64,000 bases of DNA, taken from assembly GCF_030816475.1 (NCBI RefSeq), contig NZ_JAUSXF010000001.1, positions 310,001 to 374,000 of the forward strand, read 5' to 3'. A program made the position numbers and the translations under genes. This document shows positions 24,741-34,568 of the stretch, piece after piece. The notes below the pieces were generated by a model. The model saw only the letters and a list, made by a program, of their open reading frames with translations. It had not been told where the DNA came from and searched no databases. The stretch is from Arthrobacter pascens. Lineage in GTDB: Bacteria > Actinomycetota > Actinomycetes > Actinomycetales > Micrococcaceae. Each line of letters starts with the position of its first letter. Positions within the stretch are counted from its first letter, which is position 1.

Positions 24741-25466
24741 TCAGGTGCCAGTGCCATCTTCGATGCTGGCCAGCTCCTCGGGTTGAATCCATGCTTGCGT
24801 GAAGATTCGCATCCATGGCTCTTGAATGACGGGAGCACCTTGGACGCGCTCGGACTGTCTGAGGAGGAGTGTGTATTTGTGAATCAGTATGAGTAGATGG
24901 TCCAGGACAGCGCGTATATCGCCATAGGTCGGTATGTCCGCTGTCCGAGTTCGCTGGGAATGGGCGACATGCTGATTTACGTACCTTCTTACGCGGTGGG
25001 AGATAGTGATCAGCTTTTCCAGATCCTCTCTCGCCACCTCAGGATCGAAGTAGCCTGTCTGAAGCGGATCCCCGTAAAACGTGAACGTCAGGTCCAACCG
25101 CTGAGCCATCGGCAGCTCTACGCCGCCAATGAACCACTCCCTCGACAGTTTCTGCGGTGCAGCTTCCATTTTCTGTAGCAACTGCACGAAAGAGCCTGTC
25201 CTGTTGTCATCGTCGACCATTCTGCGGATTCCTATTGCTACGGTGGCTGAGTACAGCTCACTGACCCACGTAGGAAAGTAAGGGTTCGCCTCAGCAACGC
25301 TGCTACTAACAGTTGCTTTTCGGAACGACTCCCAAGTCGCTTGATGACGTAGAAGGGTTGTCACTTCATAATCAATGCTCTTCAACAAGCTGACCCAATG
25401 CCTGGGCGGCGACTTCTTGATCCGCGTCCGCTGCCATGGCTCCAGATCGTAGTAGCTTCGAAGCAA
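24741..25466 (-). CDS. HEPN/AbiU2-like protein
   Basis: 241 residues, nearly all helical. The motif R161-YVNQ-H166 followed by AHS fits the RxxxxH catalytic signature of HEPN ribonucleases. The upstream segment WVSELYSATVAIGIRRMVDDDNRTGSFVQLLQKM resembles the first helices of the HEPN_AbiU2 family, an abortive-infection group. HEPN proteins usually cut RNA as toxins or defence effectors. No antitoxin gene is adjacent: 261 bases separate it from the downstream ATPase operon and 275 from hsdR upstream. Assignment is from motif and context only. Confidence 0.6.
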   Translation of the reverse strand: MLRSYYDLEPWQRTRIKKSPPRHWVSLLKSIDYEVTTLLRHQATWESFRKATVSSSVAEANPYFPTWVSELYSATVAIGIRRMVDDDNRTGSFVQLLQKMEAAPQKLSREWFIGGVELPMAQRLDLTFTFYGDPLQTGYFDPEVAREDLEKLITISHRVRRYVNQHVAHSQRTRTADIPTYGDIRAVLDHLLILIHKYTLLLRQSERVQGAPVIQEPWMRIFTQAWIQPEELASIEDGTGT

Positions 25467-25741
25467 CTCAGATGGTCCGACAGGCCCGGTTTCTCGTGGT
25501 CAGTGTGCATAAACCAATGCTCCAGCCTGACCGCGCACATTGCCTATCACCAGTTTGTGGCGTCACGGATGTTTGACTTTTCGGCCATCGCTGACTTATC
25601 TCAAGCAGATATTCGCCCTGCATGCCGAGGGCGGGGAGCGGACGCCTTCCTCATCGAACCAGCGACGACCTCCCGCAGACCACCTGTCTCACCAAGACCT
25701 TTGTCCCGTTCGAGACGGTCACCTATTCCGGCGGTAGGGTT

Positions 25742-28700
25742 TCAGGGTGCCTCGGATCCCTGCAATTCCTCGTAGACCAATTCACTAAGCATTTTCAGGA
25801 GTGCGCTCATCTTCGTCTTGTCGCCCAGCGCCTGAAGACTCAGGTTGTAGTGGCTGTCCATCGAGTTCGAGACTGCGTCCGTGACGGCCTTTTCCAAGTG
25901 CGGGCTGCTGCCGAAGTGGTTGCGTGAGTTGTTCTGCGCCTGCTTCTGAAGTGTCTCGTTCTTCACCAGCTCTCTGCGTACTCCCTCGACAAAGTGGGCT
26001 ACAGCGTCCAGCTCCTCACCCTCGAACGGAAGGTTAGCTTGCTGGATGATCTCTTCCCACGTCGCGAGTACCGGGTCCTTCGCCTGTCCGGTGCCCACCT
26101 CTGTGGGTGGCTTAAGCAGCGCATCCTCGCCGGAGAGCTGCAGCTGGGCCTGGCCCTTGTCCTTGAGCGCGTATTTGGCAAGCACCACGCCGGAGAGGTC
26201 CAGCGCCACCTTCGCGTCGTTCACGCGGAGCACCGGCAGGAGGTGCTTGTAGTAGATCGAGCGCTTCTCCAGGTCCGTGTCGGCGAAGTCGATGATCTGA
26301 GAGAGGAAGTCGTAGGCGCGGACAAACGAGCCAAGGTCTTTCCGGAACAGGTCCAGCTCGTCCTGGGCGGCCTTATCGCCCTCCGCAACGGCGGCGTTGT
26401 ACCGGGTGTTGAAGCGCGACTTCGCCGGAGCCACCCAACCGGAGAGCGCGTTGTTGCCGGCCTCTAGGACATAGGACTTCACCAGCCCGTCCACCTCGGA
26501 CTCCACGTAGATCTGAGCGGCGTCGAGCTTGGCCTGAAGGTCATGCACCACGTTCGGGTCGGAAGCGCCTTCCAGGGCGGCCTCGCGGAAGTAGGGCTGG
26601 AAGGAGGACAAGATTTCGTCCGGGTTGTTGACGAAGTCCAGCACGAAGGTCTGGTCCTTGCCTACGGCTGTGCGGTTGAGCCGGGACAAGGTCTGCACGG
26701 CTGAGACTCCGGAGAGCTTCTTGTCCACGTACATTGCCACGAGCAGGGGCTGGTCGAAGCCGGTCTGGAACTTGTTGGCCACCAGCATGATCTGGTACTC
26801 GTCTGTCGAGAATGCCTCGGGGAGGGTCCTGCCCTTTAGACCGGGGTTCATGTTGATCTCGGTGAAGTGATCGGGTCCGGATTCGGCGTCAGTGACTTCG
26901 CCGGAGAAGGCCACCATGGCGGCCAGGCCGGAGTAGCCGGCGTCGTGTAGGTATGTGTCGATAGCGAGCTTGTACCTCACGGCTTCCTTGCGGGAGCCGG
27001 TGACGACCATAGCCTTGGCCTTGCCGTCCAGGCGCCAGGCGACGTTGGCACGGAAGTGCTCCACGATCACCTGGACCTTCTGGCTGATGTTGTACGGGTG
27101 CAACTTCACCCAGCTCATCAGCGACTTCAGCGCCTCGGACTTTTCCACCTTGGCGTCCTCGGAGTCGTATTCGCGGCCGTCGTGCGCCAGCCGGTACGCC
27201 ACCTTGTAACTGGTGTAGTTCTGAAGCACGTCGAGGATAAAGCGTTCCTCGATGGCCTGCTGCATCGAGTACAGGTGGAACGGCTGCGGCAGCCCGTCCG
27301 GACCCTTGCGGCCGAACAGCTCCAGCGTCTTGGCCTTCGGGGTGGCGGTGAAGGCGAAGTAGCTGATGTTCTTCGCGTCCGCCCGTTCAGCCATTTCGGC
27401 GGCAAGGTACGCCTCGACGTCGAACTCGCCGCCGTCATTGACATCCGCCAGTTCCTCAGTGGAGAGAACCTTCTTGAGCTTGTTCGCGGTGGAGCCGGTC
27501 TGGGAGGAGTGGGCCTCGTCGGCGATGATGGCGAAGTTCCGGCCCTTCAGCGCCTGGGACTCGGCGATGGCCTTCAGCGCGAACGGGAAGGTCTGGATCG
27601 TGACGATAATGATCGGTGTCCGGGCCACCAACGCCGCGGTGAGTTCGGCCGACTTGGAACCGGCGTTGCCGCGGATGGGGACCACGACGCCGGACTTGTG
27701 CTCGATCTGGTAAATCGCGTCCTGCAGCTGGGCATCCAGCACGGTCCGGTCCGTCACGACGATCACCGAGTCGAAGATTTTTTCGTTACCGGCCCCATGC
27801 AGGGAGCTGAGCTGGTGCGCGGTCCAGGCAATGGAATTGGTCTTGCCGGACCCGGCGGAGTGCTGCACGAGGTAGCGGTGGTCCGGGCCCTCGGTCCGGG
27901 CGGTCTCGATGAGCTCGTTGACGACGTCCCACTGGTGGTAGCGGGGGAACAGCAGGGATTTCCGGACCTCCCGCTCACCGGTGACGGGGTTGGTCTTGTC
28001 GCTGATCTGCAGGTGCAGGAACTTTCCGATGATGTTCAACCAGGAGTCGCGCTGCAGCACCTGCTCCCAGAGGTAGCTGGTGGCCGAACCCTTCGGATGG
28101 ACCGGGTTCCCGGCCCGGCCGTTATCGCCCAGGTTGAACGGGAGGAAGTACGTGTCCTTGCCCTTCAGCTCGGTGGTCATCTGGATCTCATCGTTGCTCC
28201 CGGCGAAGTGCACCAGCGCGCGGCGGCCAAAGGACAGGAGAGGTTCTTCCTTGTTCTGCCCGTTCCGGGGCAGCCGGTCCTTGCGGTACTGCTCGACGGC
28301 GTCATTGATGTTCTGCGTAAAGTCCGTTTTCAGCTCGATGGTCGCCACCGGCAGGCCGTTGACGAACAGGACGAGGTCGATGCTCTTCCTGATGTCCACC
28401 GTGGAGTAATGCACCTGGCGGATCACCCGCAGGTGGACCTTGCCGTAGCGGTCCTGGGTTTCCGGATTCAGACCCATGGCCGGCTTGAACTGGCACATCT
28501 CAAACTTCGCGGCGACGTCCTTGAACCCCGTACGCAGCACAGAGAGCATGCCCGCTTCCTTGGCCGCCGGCTTGTCCAGAACCTTGCAGAGCCGGTCCAG
28601 CAGCAGCGCCTTGGCGAGCTCGCGCTCGGCAGGGGAGTCCGTGGGCTTCAGGACCTTCGCCAGCTCTTGCGGCTGCGTGTCCGCCAGCCACGCGAAGACA

Positions 28701-28831
28701 TCCTCGGGGACGAGCGCCCGGGCGGCGTCGTAGAGCTCGCTGGCTTTCCGGTGCGGCTCGTAGATCCAGCCCTGGGCCGCAAGGGCATCGCAGATTTCAT
28801 CCTCGAATGTCACTTCATTGTGTTGCGCCAA
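25742..28831 (-). CDS. hsdR: Type I restriction endonuclease subunit R
   Basis: The motor-nuclease subunit of a type I system. With the TTG start at 28831, after TAGGGG, it has 1029 residues; an ATG at 28885 would overlap the preceding gene by 44 bases. The N-terminal nuclease core is IDLVLFVNGLPVATIELKTDFTQ (PD-(D/E)xK type). The SF2 translocase follows with Walker A HSAGSGKTNSIAW, DEAHSSQTG, a SAT-like FAFTATPKA and later QTLSRLNRT. The C-terminal third is helical and should bind the methyltransferase. It is the last gene of the operon starting with hsdM. It appears intact. Confidence 0.95.
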   Translation of the reverse strand: MAQHNEVTFEDEICDALAAQGWIYEPHRKASELYDAARALVPEDVFAWLADTQPQELAKVLKPTDSPAERELAKALLLDRLCKVLDKPAAKEAGMLSVLRTGFKDVAAKFEMCQFKPAMGLNPETQDRYGKVHLRVIRQVHYSTVDIRKSIDLVLFVNGLPVATIELKTDFTQNINDAVEQYRKDRLPRNGQNKEEPLLSFGRRALVHFAGSNDEIQMTTELKGKDTYFLPFNLGDNGRAGNPVHPKGSATSYLWEQVLQRDSWLNIIGKFLHLQISDKTNPVTGEREVRKSLLFPRYHQWDVVNELIETARTEGPDHRYLVQHSAGSGKTNSIAWTAHQLSSLHGAGNEKIFDSVIVVTDRTVLDAQLQDAIYQIEHKSGVVVPIRGNAGSKSAELTAALVARTPIIIVTIQTFPFALKAIAESQALKGRNFAIIADEAHSSQTGSTANKLKKVLSTEELADVNDGGEFDVEAYLAAEMAERADAKNISYFAFTATPKAKTLELFGRKGPDGLPQPFHLYSMQQAIEERFILDVLQNYTSYKVAYRLAHDGREYDSEDAKVEKSEALKSLMSWVKLHPYNISQKVQVIVEHFRANVAWRLDGKAKAMVVTGSRKEAVRYKLAIDTYLHDAGYSGLAAMVAFSGEVTDAESGPDHFTEINMNPGLKGRTLPEAFSTDEYQIMLVANKFQTGFDQPLLVAMYVDKKLSGVSAVQTLSRLNRTAVGKDQTFVLDFVNNPDEILSSFQPYFREAALEGASDPNVVHDLQAKLDAAQIYVESEVDGLVKSYVLEAGNNALSGWVAPAKSRFNTRYNAAVAEGDKAAQDELDLFRKDLGSFVRAYDFLSQIIDFADTDLEKRSIYYKHLLPVLRVNDAKVALDLSGVVLAKYALKDKGQAQLQLSGEDALLKPPTEVGTGQAKDPVLATWEEIIQQANLPFEGEELDAVAHFVEGVRRELVKNETLQKQAQNNSRNHFGSSPHLEKAVTDAVSNSMDSHYNLSLQALGDKTKMSALLKMLSELVYEELQGSEAP

Positions 28832-28841
28832 AATGAGTCCC

Positions 28842-29189
28842 CTACTCGTTGGTCTGAAGATCGTGCAGCGATGTTCCATTCGCATCCCGCCACAGCTTTC
28901 GCGGATCCCGAACGTGACCGCCGTTCATCAAATCCACGGCCTGCTGGGGACCCGCGAAAAGGTAATCCTGCTTCAGGACGAACCGTTCCCCGGCAACTTC
29001 GGCAACTCCGTCCAATACGAGTCTGCTTCGGCGACTCAGGATTGTCTCGGGCGCCCCGGGCCTAGCATCAGCACGAGCTGACGAACCTGCGATGACCAGC
29101 ATCTGTTCACCGACGAGGCGACATTCCAAATCACAACTACGGTGGTGAAAGTAGTAGGTTGTGCCTTGAACTGGCAAGGATGCGTTCAT
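28842..29189 (-). CDS. DUF4357-like small protein in restriction operon
   Basis: 115 residues from the ATG at 29189, which overlaps the previous stop as TAATG, so it is translationally coupled. The C-terminal half (ILSRRSRLVLDGVAEVAGERFVLKQDYLFAGPQQAVDLMNGGHVRDPRKLWRDANGTSLHDL) matches the general form of DUF4357, a small domain found attached to or near restriction and methylation enzymes. The N-terminal half looks like a short beta hairpin domain. Its position between the DUF262/RAMA protein and HsdR suggests an accessory role in recognising modified or foreign DNA; this is inference. Confidence 0.65.
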   Translation of the reverse strand: MNASLPVQGTTYYFHHRSCDLECRLVGEQMLVIAGSSARADARPGAPETILSRRSRLVLDGVAEVAGERFVLKQDYLFAGPQQAVDLMNGGHVRDPRKLWRDANGTSLHDLQTNE

Positions 29190-31288
29190 TACGAAACCCG
29201 ACTCATCAAATCTTGGATAGCGATTTGCTCGCCCGCCTCGTTCTCCACCTGCCAAAACTCCGCCCCGGGAAGGTTATCAGCGCCGGCGTGGTGCGCTGCG
29301 GCGTCCAGCGTGGAAAATTCATGACCGTCAATGACGACCACTCCGTCTTCAGTTACCTCGGCCCGCATCCTGATGGAGTCATCGGCGGGGCTGAGGAAAT
29401 CACCGGGTGAAAGGATGCCGGCTTCGACAAGGTCAGCGACATCGATTTCAAGATGGGTAGCTGGCTGTGCAATCACCGTAATGGTCGGGGACTCTACCGA
29501 CTGTCCGGACTTGAGTTTTTCGTAGCCTGCCCTCGTCACCTGGGCCATGAGGATCCGTCGCTCCTGCAGGAACTCCTCATAGCCCATCGTTTCCCAGTCC
29601 TCCGGGAGAGCGTGCCAGAACATCTGCTGCCGCAGCGCGTCCCCGTTGAACCCGCGTGCGGCCACCAGAGCCGGCCAATACTCGGAAGGCTCGCGGTCGG
29701 AGATCAGGATATTGGTACTCCAGTCGGTGGGCGCGAAGTTGGCGACCTGATTGATCTTCTTCAGGTCTTTAATGCCGACGACGTTTTCCAGGTATTTGCG
29801 AGGGTTCAGGTGATGGCCCTCTGTCCCCTTGGTTGCCGGCAAGGAGGGATCCATCCATTGTTGGACTTTGTTCCTCAGCATGAACATATCCGCGTCGAGA
29901 ATATTCAGCGCGGCGAGGTAAGTCTGATATGCCGGCGACAAGGCGGATGACGATGTCACGAGGGAATCCGGCATTCGCAGGGTCCAGAAATCGTCCGATA
30001 GCTCGGCAGAAATGACTGTCTCAAGTGTCGCGACAAAGCTGGCCGAATCGCTGCCATCGATGGCCGTCAAACGATCCAGGTCCTTCTGGAGTTGGGTCTC
30101 CGCGCTTCCGGTATAGCGTCCGGACAACTGGGACATGAAGAGCCAGCGGGCCATGAGGTTCCGCAGGGTAGTGACGTCCACACCGAAGCGGGTACGCCCC
30201 AGGATCCAGAGGGCATAGCTGGATAGGATGTTCATGTCCGAGGTGACCATTTTCCGGGATTTAAAACCGGCCACGGCGAGGCATCGGATGAATTCGGTCC
30301 AGTGCAGGTCTTTGAGCACGACAGGCAGCGCTGCCTGAAGCTTCGCCAGCTCAGCCTCTTGCCGCTCAGGCACGACAAAGCCGGTACTGCGGTCCTTAGC
30401 CTGGAGCGCGTTGTACGCGTCGCCAAGCTTGGCCCGGTTCTGACCCACGGCCACCAGCACCCGCACCAGCTGCCCAGCATCGACCGCGAGATAGTTGTTG
30501 ATCGGAGTCCAGGACACAGTACGGCTCGCGATCTCGCTTGCCCGTTGAGGGGTTAGTCGCGAATTCCGGGCGAAGTCCTCCAGCTGATCCCGCCCTTCCG
30601 GCCAAAAGACACTCAGCCACGTCAAGATGAAGTCCGATGCCTTGAGGCTTACGCCCTCGGAGTTGATCCGGACAAAGATGTCTGCGACAACTTCTTTATC
30701 AGCGTTGGGCTGGATTTCAACGACGGTAAATTCGTAGTTCCGTAAGGAATCGAGTTGGCCGAGACGCTCCTCGATGAGCTCTTCATCGTCATCGCTCAGG
30801 GTTCCTCGAGCTTCTTCATACCGCTTTTTGTACATCTTCCGGACCCTGAGAGGCTTCTCGAAGAAGTCGGAGACGTTACTTATCCAATCCGCTGATTTTT
30901 CTATCGCAGTGTTAGTCACCTCAAACTTCTCTGTGATCGGGTTGAAGGCTATGGACATGGACTTGGTGTTGTAGTCCGCATCCCTGACCGCCGCACCCTT
31001 GAAAACGGCGTACAGGCTGGTGAGCCGCTGCTGACCGTCAATGATCTGGTGCGCACCAATCCTTCCGGTGGCACCGGAGATCGTTCGAGAAGAATCTTCC
31101 TGAGAGACATTCCAGAACATCAGCTCGCCAACGGGGTAACCGCGGTACATGGAGTCGAGTAGGTCGCGGATCTTCGACTTGGGCCACACAAAGGGCCGCT
31201 GAAGGTCGGGCAGCTGCACGACCCCTGATTCAACCGAGTCAACCAGACCCTGAACCTTCCATCCAACTGGCTTGAATACCGTGCTCAT
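29189..31288 (-). CDS. DUF262 (GmrSD-type) protein with C-terminal RAMA-like domain
   Basis: 699 residues. The N-terminal DUF262 domain has QLPDLQRPFVWPKSKIRDLLDSMYRGYPVGELMFW and the nucleotide-binding/ParB-like motif IIDGQQRLTSLY (residues 82-93). Near residue 510 lies an HNH-like GHHLNPRKYL with a following NFAPTDWSTN segment, resembling the DUF1524 nuclease of GmrSD. The last 100 residues (ADLVEAGILSPGDFLSPADDSIRMRAEVTEDGVVVIDGHEFSTLDAAAHHAG...GAEFWQVE) resemble the RAMA domain, a predicted reader of DNA modification. GmrSD enzymes cut modified phage DNA. It overlaps hsdS by ATGA and the DUF4357 gene by one base, so it is built into the type I operon. Confidence 0.8.
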   Translation of the reverse strand: MSTVFKPVGWKVQGLVDSVESGVVQLPDLQRPFVWPKSKIRDLLDSMYRGYPVGELMFWNVSQEDSSRTISGATGRIGAHQIIDGQQRLTSLYAVFKGAAVRDADYNTKSMSIAFNPITEKFEVTNTAIEKSADWISNVSDFFEKPLRVRKMYKKRYEEARGTLSDDDEELIEERLGQLDSLRNYEFTVVEIQPNADKEVVADIFVRINSEGVSLKASDFILTWLSVFWPEGRDQLEDFARNSRLTPQRASEIASRTVSWTPINNYLAVDAGQLVRVLVAVGQNRAKLGDAYNALQAKDRSTGFVVPERQEAELAKLQAALPVVLKDLHWTEFIRCLAVAGFKSRKMVTSDMNILSSYALWILGRTRFGVDVTTLRNLMARWLFMSQLSGRYTGSAETQLQKDLDRLTAIDGSDSASFVATLETVISAELSDDFWTLRMPDSLVTSSSALSPAYQTYLAALNILDADMFMLRNKVQQWMDPSLPATKGTEGHHLNPRKYLENVVGIKDLKKINQVANFAPTDWSTNILISDREPSEYWPALVAARGFNGDALRQQMFWHALPEDWETMGYEEFLQERRILMAQVTRAGYEKLKSGQSVESPTITVIAQPATHLEIDVADLVEAGILSPGDFLSPADDSIRMRAEVTEDGVVVIDGHEFSTLDAAAHHAGADNLPGAEFWQVENEAGEQIAIQDLMSRVS

Positions 31289-32592
31289 GCCGCAACTCCT
31301 TCGTTAGTGACATCTATCTTGCCGGTGACGGCCACGGAGATGAGGGCGGAGCGACGCTCGCGGAGGAGCTCGATTGCTTGCAATGATTTAGTACGCAGTC
31401 CATCGAGTTTGTGGATCTGTTCGTCTAGCCATGTTGTAACCTCCATCTGCTCTTGAAAGGGAGGGACCGGAACCGGTGTTCCTCGCAGGGTCGCTAGAGA
31501 AAGGTTCGCGATTGTGGTTCCGCCAGAAGCCGAGACAAAGTAACTCCTCGTCGGGTACGAACGGAGATAATGGGCGAGAAATTGGGCGTGCAGACTTTCG
31601 GAACACTTGATGTATGCAGCGCTCTTACTCAACATCACTCGTTGATTTCCTAAAACGGCGCAATTTCCGACTGTGCCATTGATCGACATCAACACTGTGG
31701 ATTCGTCTAAACTGACATCAGCCGAGCTCAATTGATCTTCTTCTACGAAGTTCGTCGAATCCGTGATTCGTATGCTGTCACCTAGGAGGTTCGTTCCGTT
31801 CACGAACGGGATGGAACCCGTGTCTGAGTACGTGGGCGTCCCATGAAGACCATCGCCAATGCCTTTGGATTGCCAGTTGAGCTTAGACACGTTCCAAGCT
31901 GTGGGTATGTCACCGAGCCAGGGGATGCCGGAGGGCTTGGTGGGGGCGGTGGGGTCGAGGCCTTTGGTGACGGCGTGGGTGATGAGCGCCTGGCGCTTCT
32001 CAGCAAGCAGATTAATGAGGCGCTCTTGCTTACCAATTAGGTCGTCGATCTGGGCGGTTTCGCGGTCGAGGAAAGAAACAATGTTGTTCTGTTCCTCTAG
32101 CGGAGGCTTAGGAATAGGTAACTCTTTGGCGTCCGCCCATCGGAAGTCGGTAGATCTTTCCCGAACACCCTTCGCAAGTGAACTAATGTACCCAGTCAAT
32201 GCAATGTGCCGCAGCGCTCGAGCGTAGAAGTGGGCGTTGAATCCGGGCTTTGGAGTGCAGGCCGAATAGACCGGCGTCGATTGTCCCAGTGAGTCCGAAA
32301 CCCCAATGGCCCCAGCAAAGGCGTCCATTGCGTGGATCACGAGGTCGCCCGAGTGAATGGTCTGATAGCCAATCTGCTTGTCGCCCTCTGTATAACCGTC
32401 GATCCGTCGGTTCGATCGAAGTGTTACTTGGCCGTCCCGGAAGGCCGTCACAATCCCGGCAGATTTGATGACTGGTCTCTTCTGCAAGTCGAAGCCGTTC
32501 TTGAGCTTGACCATCTCCCAATGCGCAGGAATATCGCCCAACCAATCGACCCCAGAAGCTTTGTATTCCGGGTGTGGTTTGAGCCCTGTCAC
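31285..32592 (-). CDS. hsdS: Type I restriction-modification specificity subunit
   Basis: 435 residues with two target-recognition domains separated by helical spacers. The TRDs open with the paired phrases SGVDWLGDIPAHWEMVKL and SGIPWLGDIPTAWNVSKL, and each ends in PIPKPPLEEQNNIVSFLDRETAQIDDLI or PVPVPPFQEQMEVTTWLDEQIHKLDGL before a long helix containing LLAEKRQALI or LLRERRSALI. The repeat structure is intact, so a bipartite recognition site is expected. Overlaps hsdM and the DUF262 gene by ATGA on both sides, indicating strict co-translation. Confidence 0.95.
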   Translation of the reverse strand: MTGLKPHPEYKASGVDWLGDIPAHWEMVKLKNGFDLQKRPVIKSAGIVTAFRDGQVTLRSNRRIDGYTEGDKQIGYQTIHSGDLVIHAMDAFAGAIGVSDSLGQSTPVYSACTPKPGFNAHFYARALRHIALTGYISSLAKGVRERSTDFRWADAKELPIPKPPLEEQNNIVSFLDRETAQIDDLIGKQERLINLLAEKRQALITHAVTKGLDPTAPTKPSGIPWLGDIPTAWNVSKLNWQSKGIGDGLHGTPTYSDTGSIPFVNGTNLLGDSIRITDSTNFVEEDQLSSADVSLDESTVLMSINGTVGNCAVLGNQRVMLSKSAAYIKCSESLHAQFLAHYLRSYPTRSYFVSASGGTTIANLSLATLRGTPVPVPPFQEQMEVTTWLDEQIHKLDGLRTKSLQAIELLRERRSALISVAVTGKIDVTNEGVAA

Positions 32593-34568
32593 TTCTCCAC
32601 CTCGGCCAGCAACGTTGTAATCTGCGAGATGAGCGTGTTCAGGTCATAGTCGATCTCGTCCAAAGTCCTCGGCGCCAGGTACTTGTAGAAGTGTCGTGTG
32701 AAGGGGATTTCGTAGCCAACCTTGGTCTTGGTGTCATCAATCCAGGCGTCGGGGACATGCGGCAAGACCTCGCGGGCGAAGTAGGCCTGGATGTTCTCAC
32801 CAAGGGGCACATTTTCGGTGTCGCGCAGGTCGGCGTCGGCTTCGGGGATGCCCTTGGGCCCCTTGCAGATGTCGGCGGTCTCGTCACGTTCGGAGAGACC
32901 GGCAATGACGGACTTGAGGACCGGTGCGGCCAGTTTCAGGCCTACCTGAGTGAGAGCGGGCTTCAGCACGCGGAGGAAGGCCTCGCGGTTCTTGTAGGTC
33001 TCCGCCGTCTCTACCGCCGGTGAGCGGAGGGCCTTCTCCAGAAGCTGCCGGTCGTCGTCGGACAGCTTTTCCACCGGCTTCTGCGCCAGCACGGCGTCGA
33101 TCCTATCGGGAGCGAAGGCGAAATTGAGCTTAAGCGGGCGCTCGACCGTGATGGTGGAGTAGCCGAAGTCGCGGTTGTTGCGGATTTTGGAGGTCTCGCC
33201 GTCATCCTCAAAAGCGCCGTAGAGGCTGACAATCGTGGCGATGTCGTTGGGGCCGAGCTCCTTGCGCTTGGAGCCGAGGCTCTTGCGCATCTTCTGGAAG
33301 AAGTCGATGCCGTTGATGAGCTGGATCTTGCCGACGCGCTCCGGATGCTTCTGCTTCTTGCTGTTCGAGAGGATCCAGATGTAGGTGGAGATGCCGGTGT
33401 TGTAGAACATATCAGTGGGCAGGGCGATGATGGCCTCCACGAAGTCGTTTTCGATCAGGTACTTGCGGATCTCGGACTCGCCCGAGCCGGCGCCGCCGGT
33501 GAACAGCGGTGAGCCGTTCAGGACTATGCCGATGCGGGATCCGCCGTCGTGCGCCGGGCGCATCTTGCGGACCAGGTGCAGCAGGAACAGCAGGGATCCG
33601 TCGCTCACGCGGGGCAGGCCCGGGCCGAAGCGGCCGGCGAAGCCGTGGAGTTCGTGCTCCTTCTGGATCTGCGGCTGGATCTTCTTCCACTCAACGCCGA
33701 AGGGCGGGTTGGAGAGCATGAAGTCGAACTGCTGGCCGATGTTCTGGTCGTTGGCGAGGGTGTCGCCGACGGAGATCTTGGAGATGTCCTGGCCCTTGAT
33801 TAGCAGGTCAGATTTGCAGATGGCGTAGGACTCGTCGTTGATTTCCTGCCCATAGGCGACGAGCGAGGCGCTCGGGTTAAGCGCGTGCAGGTGTTCCTGC
33901 GCGACGGTGAGCATCCCGCCCGTTCCGGCAGTGGGGTCATAGATGCTCCGGACGATGCCCTCTTTGGTGAGGACGTCGTCGTCGTAGTTCAGCAGGAGCT
34001 GGACCATGAGCTGGATGACTTCGCGCGGGGTGAAGTGCTCACCGGCGGTCTCGTTGGAGGCTTCGGCGAAGCGCCGGATGAGCTCCTCGAACATGAGGCC
34101 CATCTCGATGTTGCTGATGGTCTCCGGGTGGAGGTCGATCGCGGCGAAGTCCTTGGTCACGTGGTAGAGCAGGTCCGAGCTGTCCAGCTTCTCGAGCGTT
34201 TTGTAGAACTCGAAACGCTCGAAGATGTCCCTGGTGTTCTCCGAGAATCCCTGCACGTAATTGAGGATATTCGCCTTGATGTTTGTTGGGTCGTCCAGGA
34301 GCTTGGCGAAATTGAACTTCGAGGTGTTGAAGAAGGTGTGGCCGGAAGCCTTCTTCAGGAAGGTGTCCAACGGAATGTTGAGGTCCTTTTTGGCCTCCTG
34401 TTCAGCGAGAACGGCGGCCCTGGTTTTTTCGAGGACGCAATCCAAGCGGCGCAGGATGGTGAATGGCAGGATCACCGAGCCGTACTGGGCCGGCTTGTAG
34501 GTGCCCCGCAGAATATTCGCGAGGCTCCACACCAGGTTGGCGTTGTTGTTGCCGGCCACTGTTCCCAC
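32589..34568 (-). CDS. hsdM: Type I restriction-modification N6-adenine methyltransferase
   Basis: 659 residues. The N-terminal helical domain (ANLVWSLANILRGTYKPAQYGSVILPFTILRRLDCVL) is typical of HsdM. The SAM-binding motif is DPTAGTGGMLTVAQEHL and the catalytic motif is SNPPFGVEWKK (NPPF), both complete. The protein is longer than a minimal HsdM, with an extended C-terminal helical region that holds LKPALTQVGLKLAAPVLKSVIAGLSERDE. It is the first gene of the five-gene operon hsdM-hsdS-DUF262/RAMA-DUF4357-hsdR, all read on the minus strand with near-continuous overlaps. The promoter should lie in 34569-34772, shared with the divergent gene. Confidence 0.95.
   Translation of the reverse strand: MGTVAGNNNANLVWSLANILRGTYKPAQYGSVILPFTILRRLDCVLEKTRAAVLAEQEAKKDLNIPLDTFLKKASGHTFFNTSKFNFAKLLDDPTNIKANILNYVQGFSENTRDIFERFEFYKTLEKLDSSDLLYHVTKDFAAIDLHPETISNIEMGLMFEELIRRFAEASNETAGEHFTPREVIQLMVQLLLNYDDDVLTKEGIVRSIYDPTAGTGGMLTVAQEHLHALNPSASLVAYGQEINDESYAICKSDLLIKGQDISKISVGDTLANDQNIGQQFDFMLSNPPFGVEWKKIQPQIQKEHELHGFAGRFGPGLPRVSDGSLLFLLHLVRKMRPAHDGGSRIGIVLNGSPLFTGGAGSGESEIRKYLIENDFVEAIIALPTDMFYNTGISTYIWILSNSKKQKHPERVGKIQLINGIDFFQKMRKSLGSKRKELGPNDIATIVSLYGAFEDDGETSKIRNNRDFGYSTITVERPLKLNFAFAPDRIDAVLAQKPVEKLSDDDRQLLEKALRSPAVETAETYKNREAFLRVLKPALTQVGLKLAAPVLKSVIAGLSERDETADICKGPKGIPEADADLRDTENVPLGENIQAYFAREVLPHVPDAWIDDTKTKVGYEIPFTRHFYKYLAPRTLDEIDYDLNTLISQITTLLAEVEK

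Noticed and set aside
27056..29065. Long open frame of 669 codons on the plus strand
   Set aside because: It is the complement of hsdR, has a low-complexity Val/Arg/Leu/Asp composition, and carries no start signal or domain. It is a GC-bias shadow.
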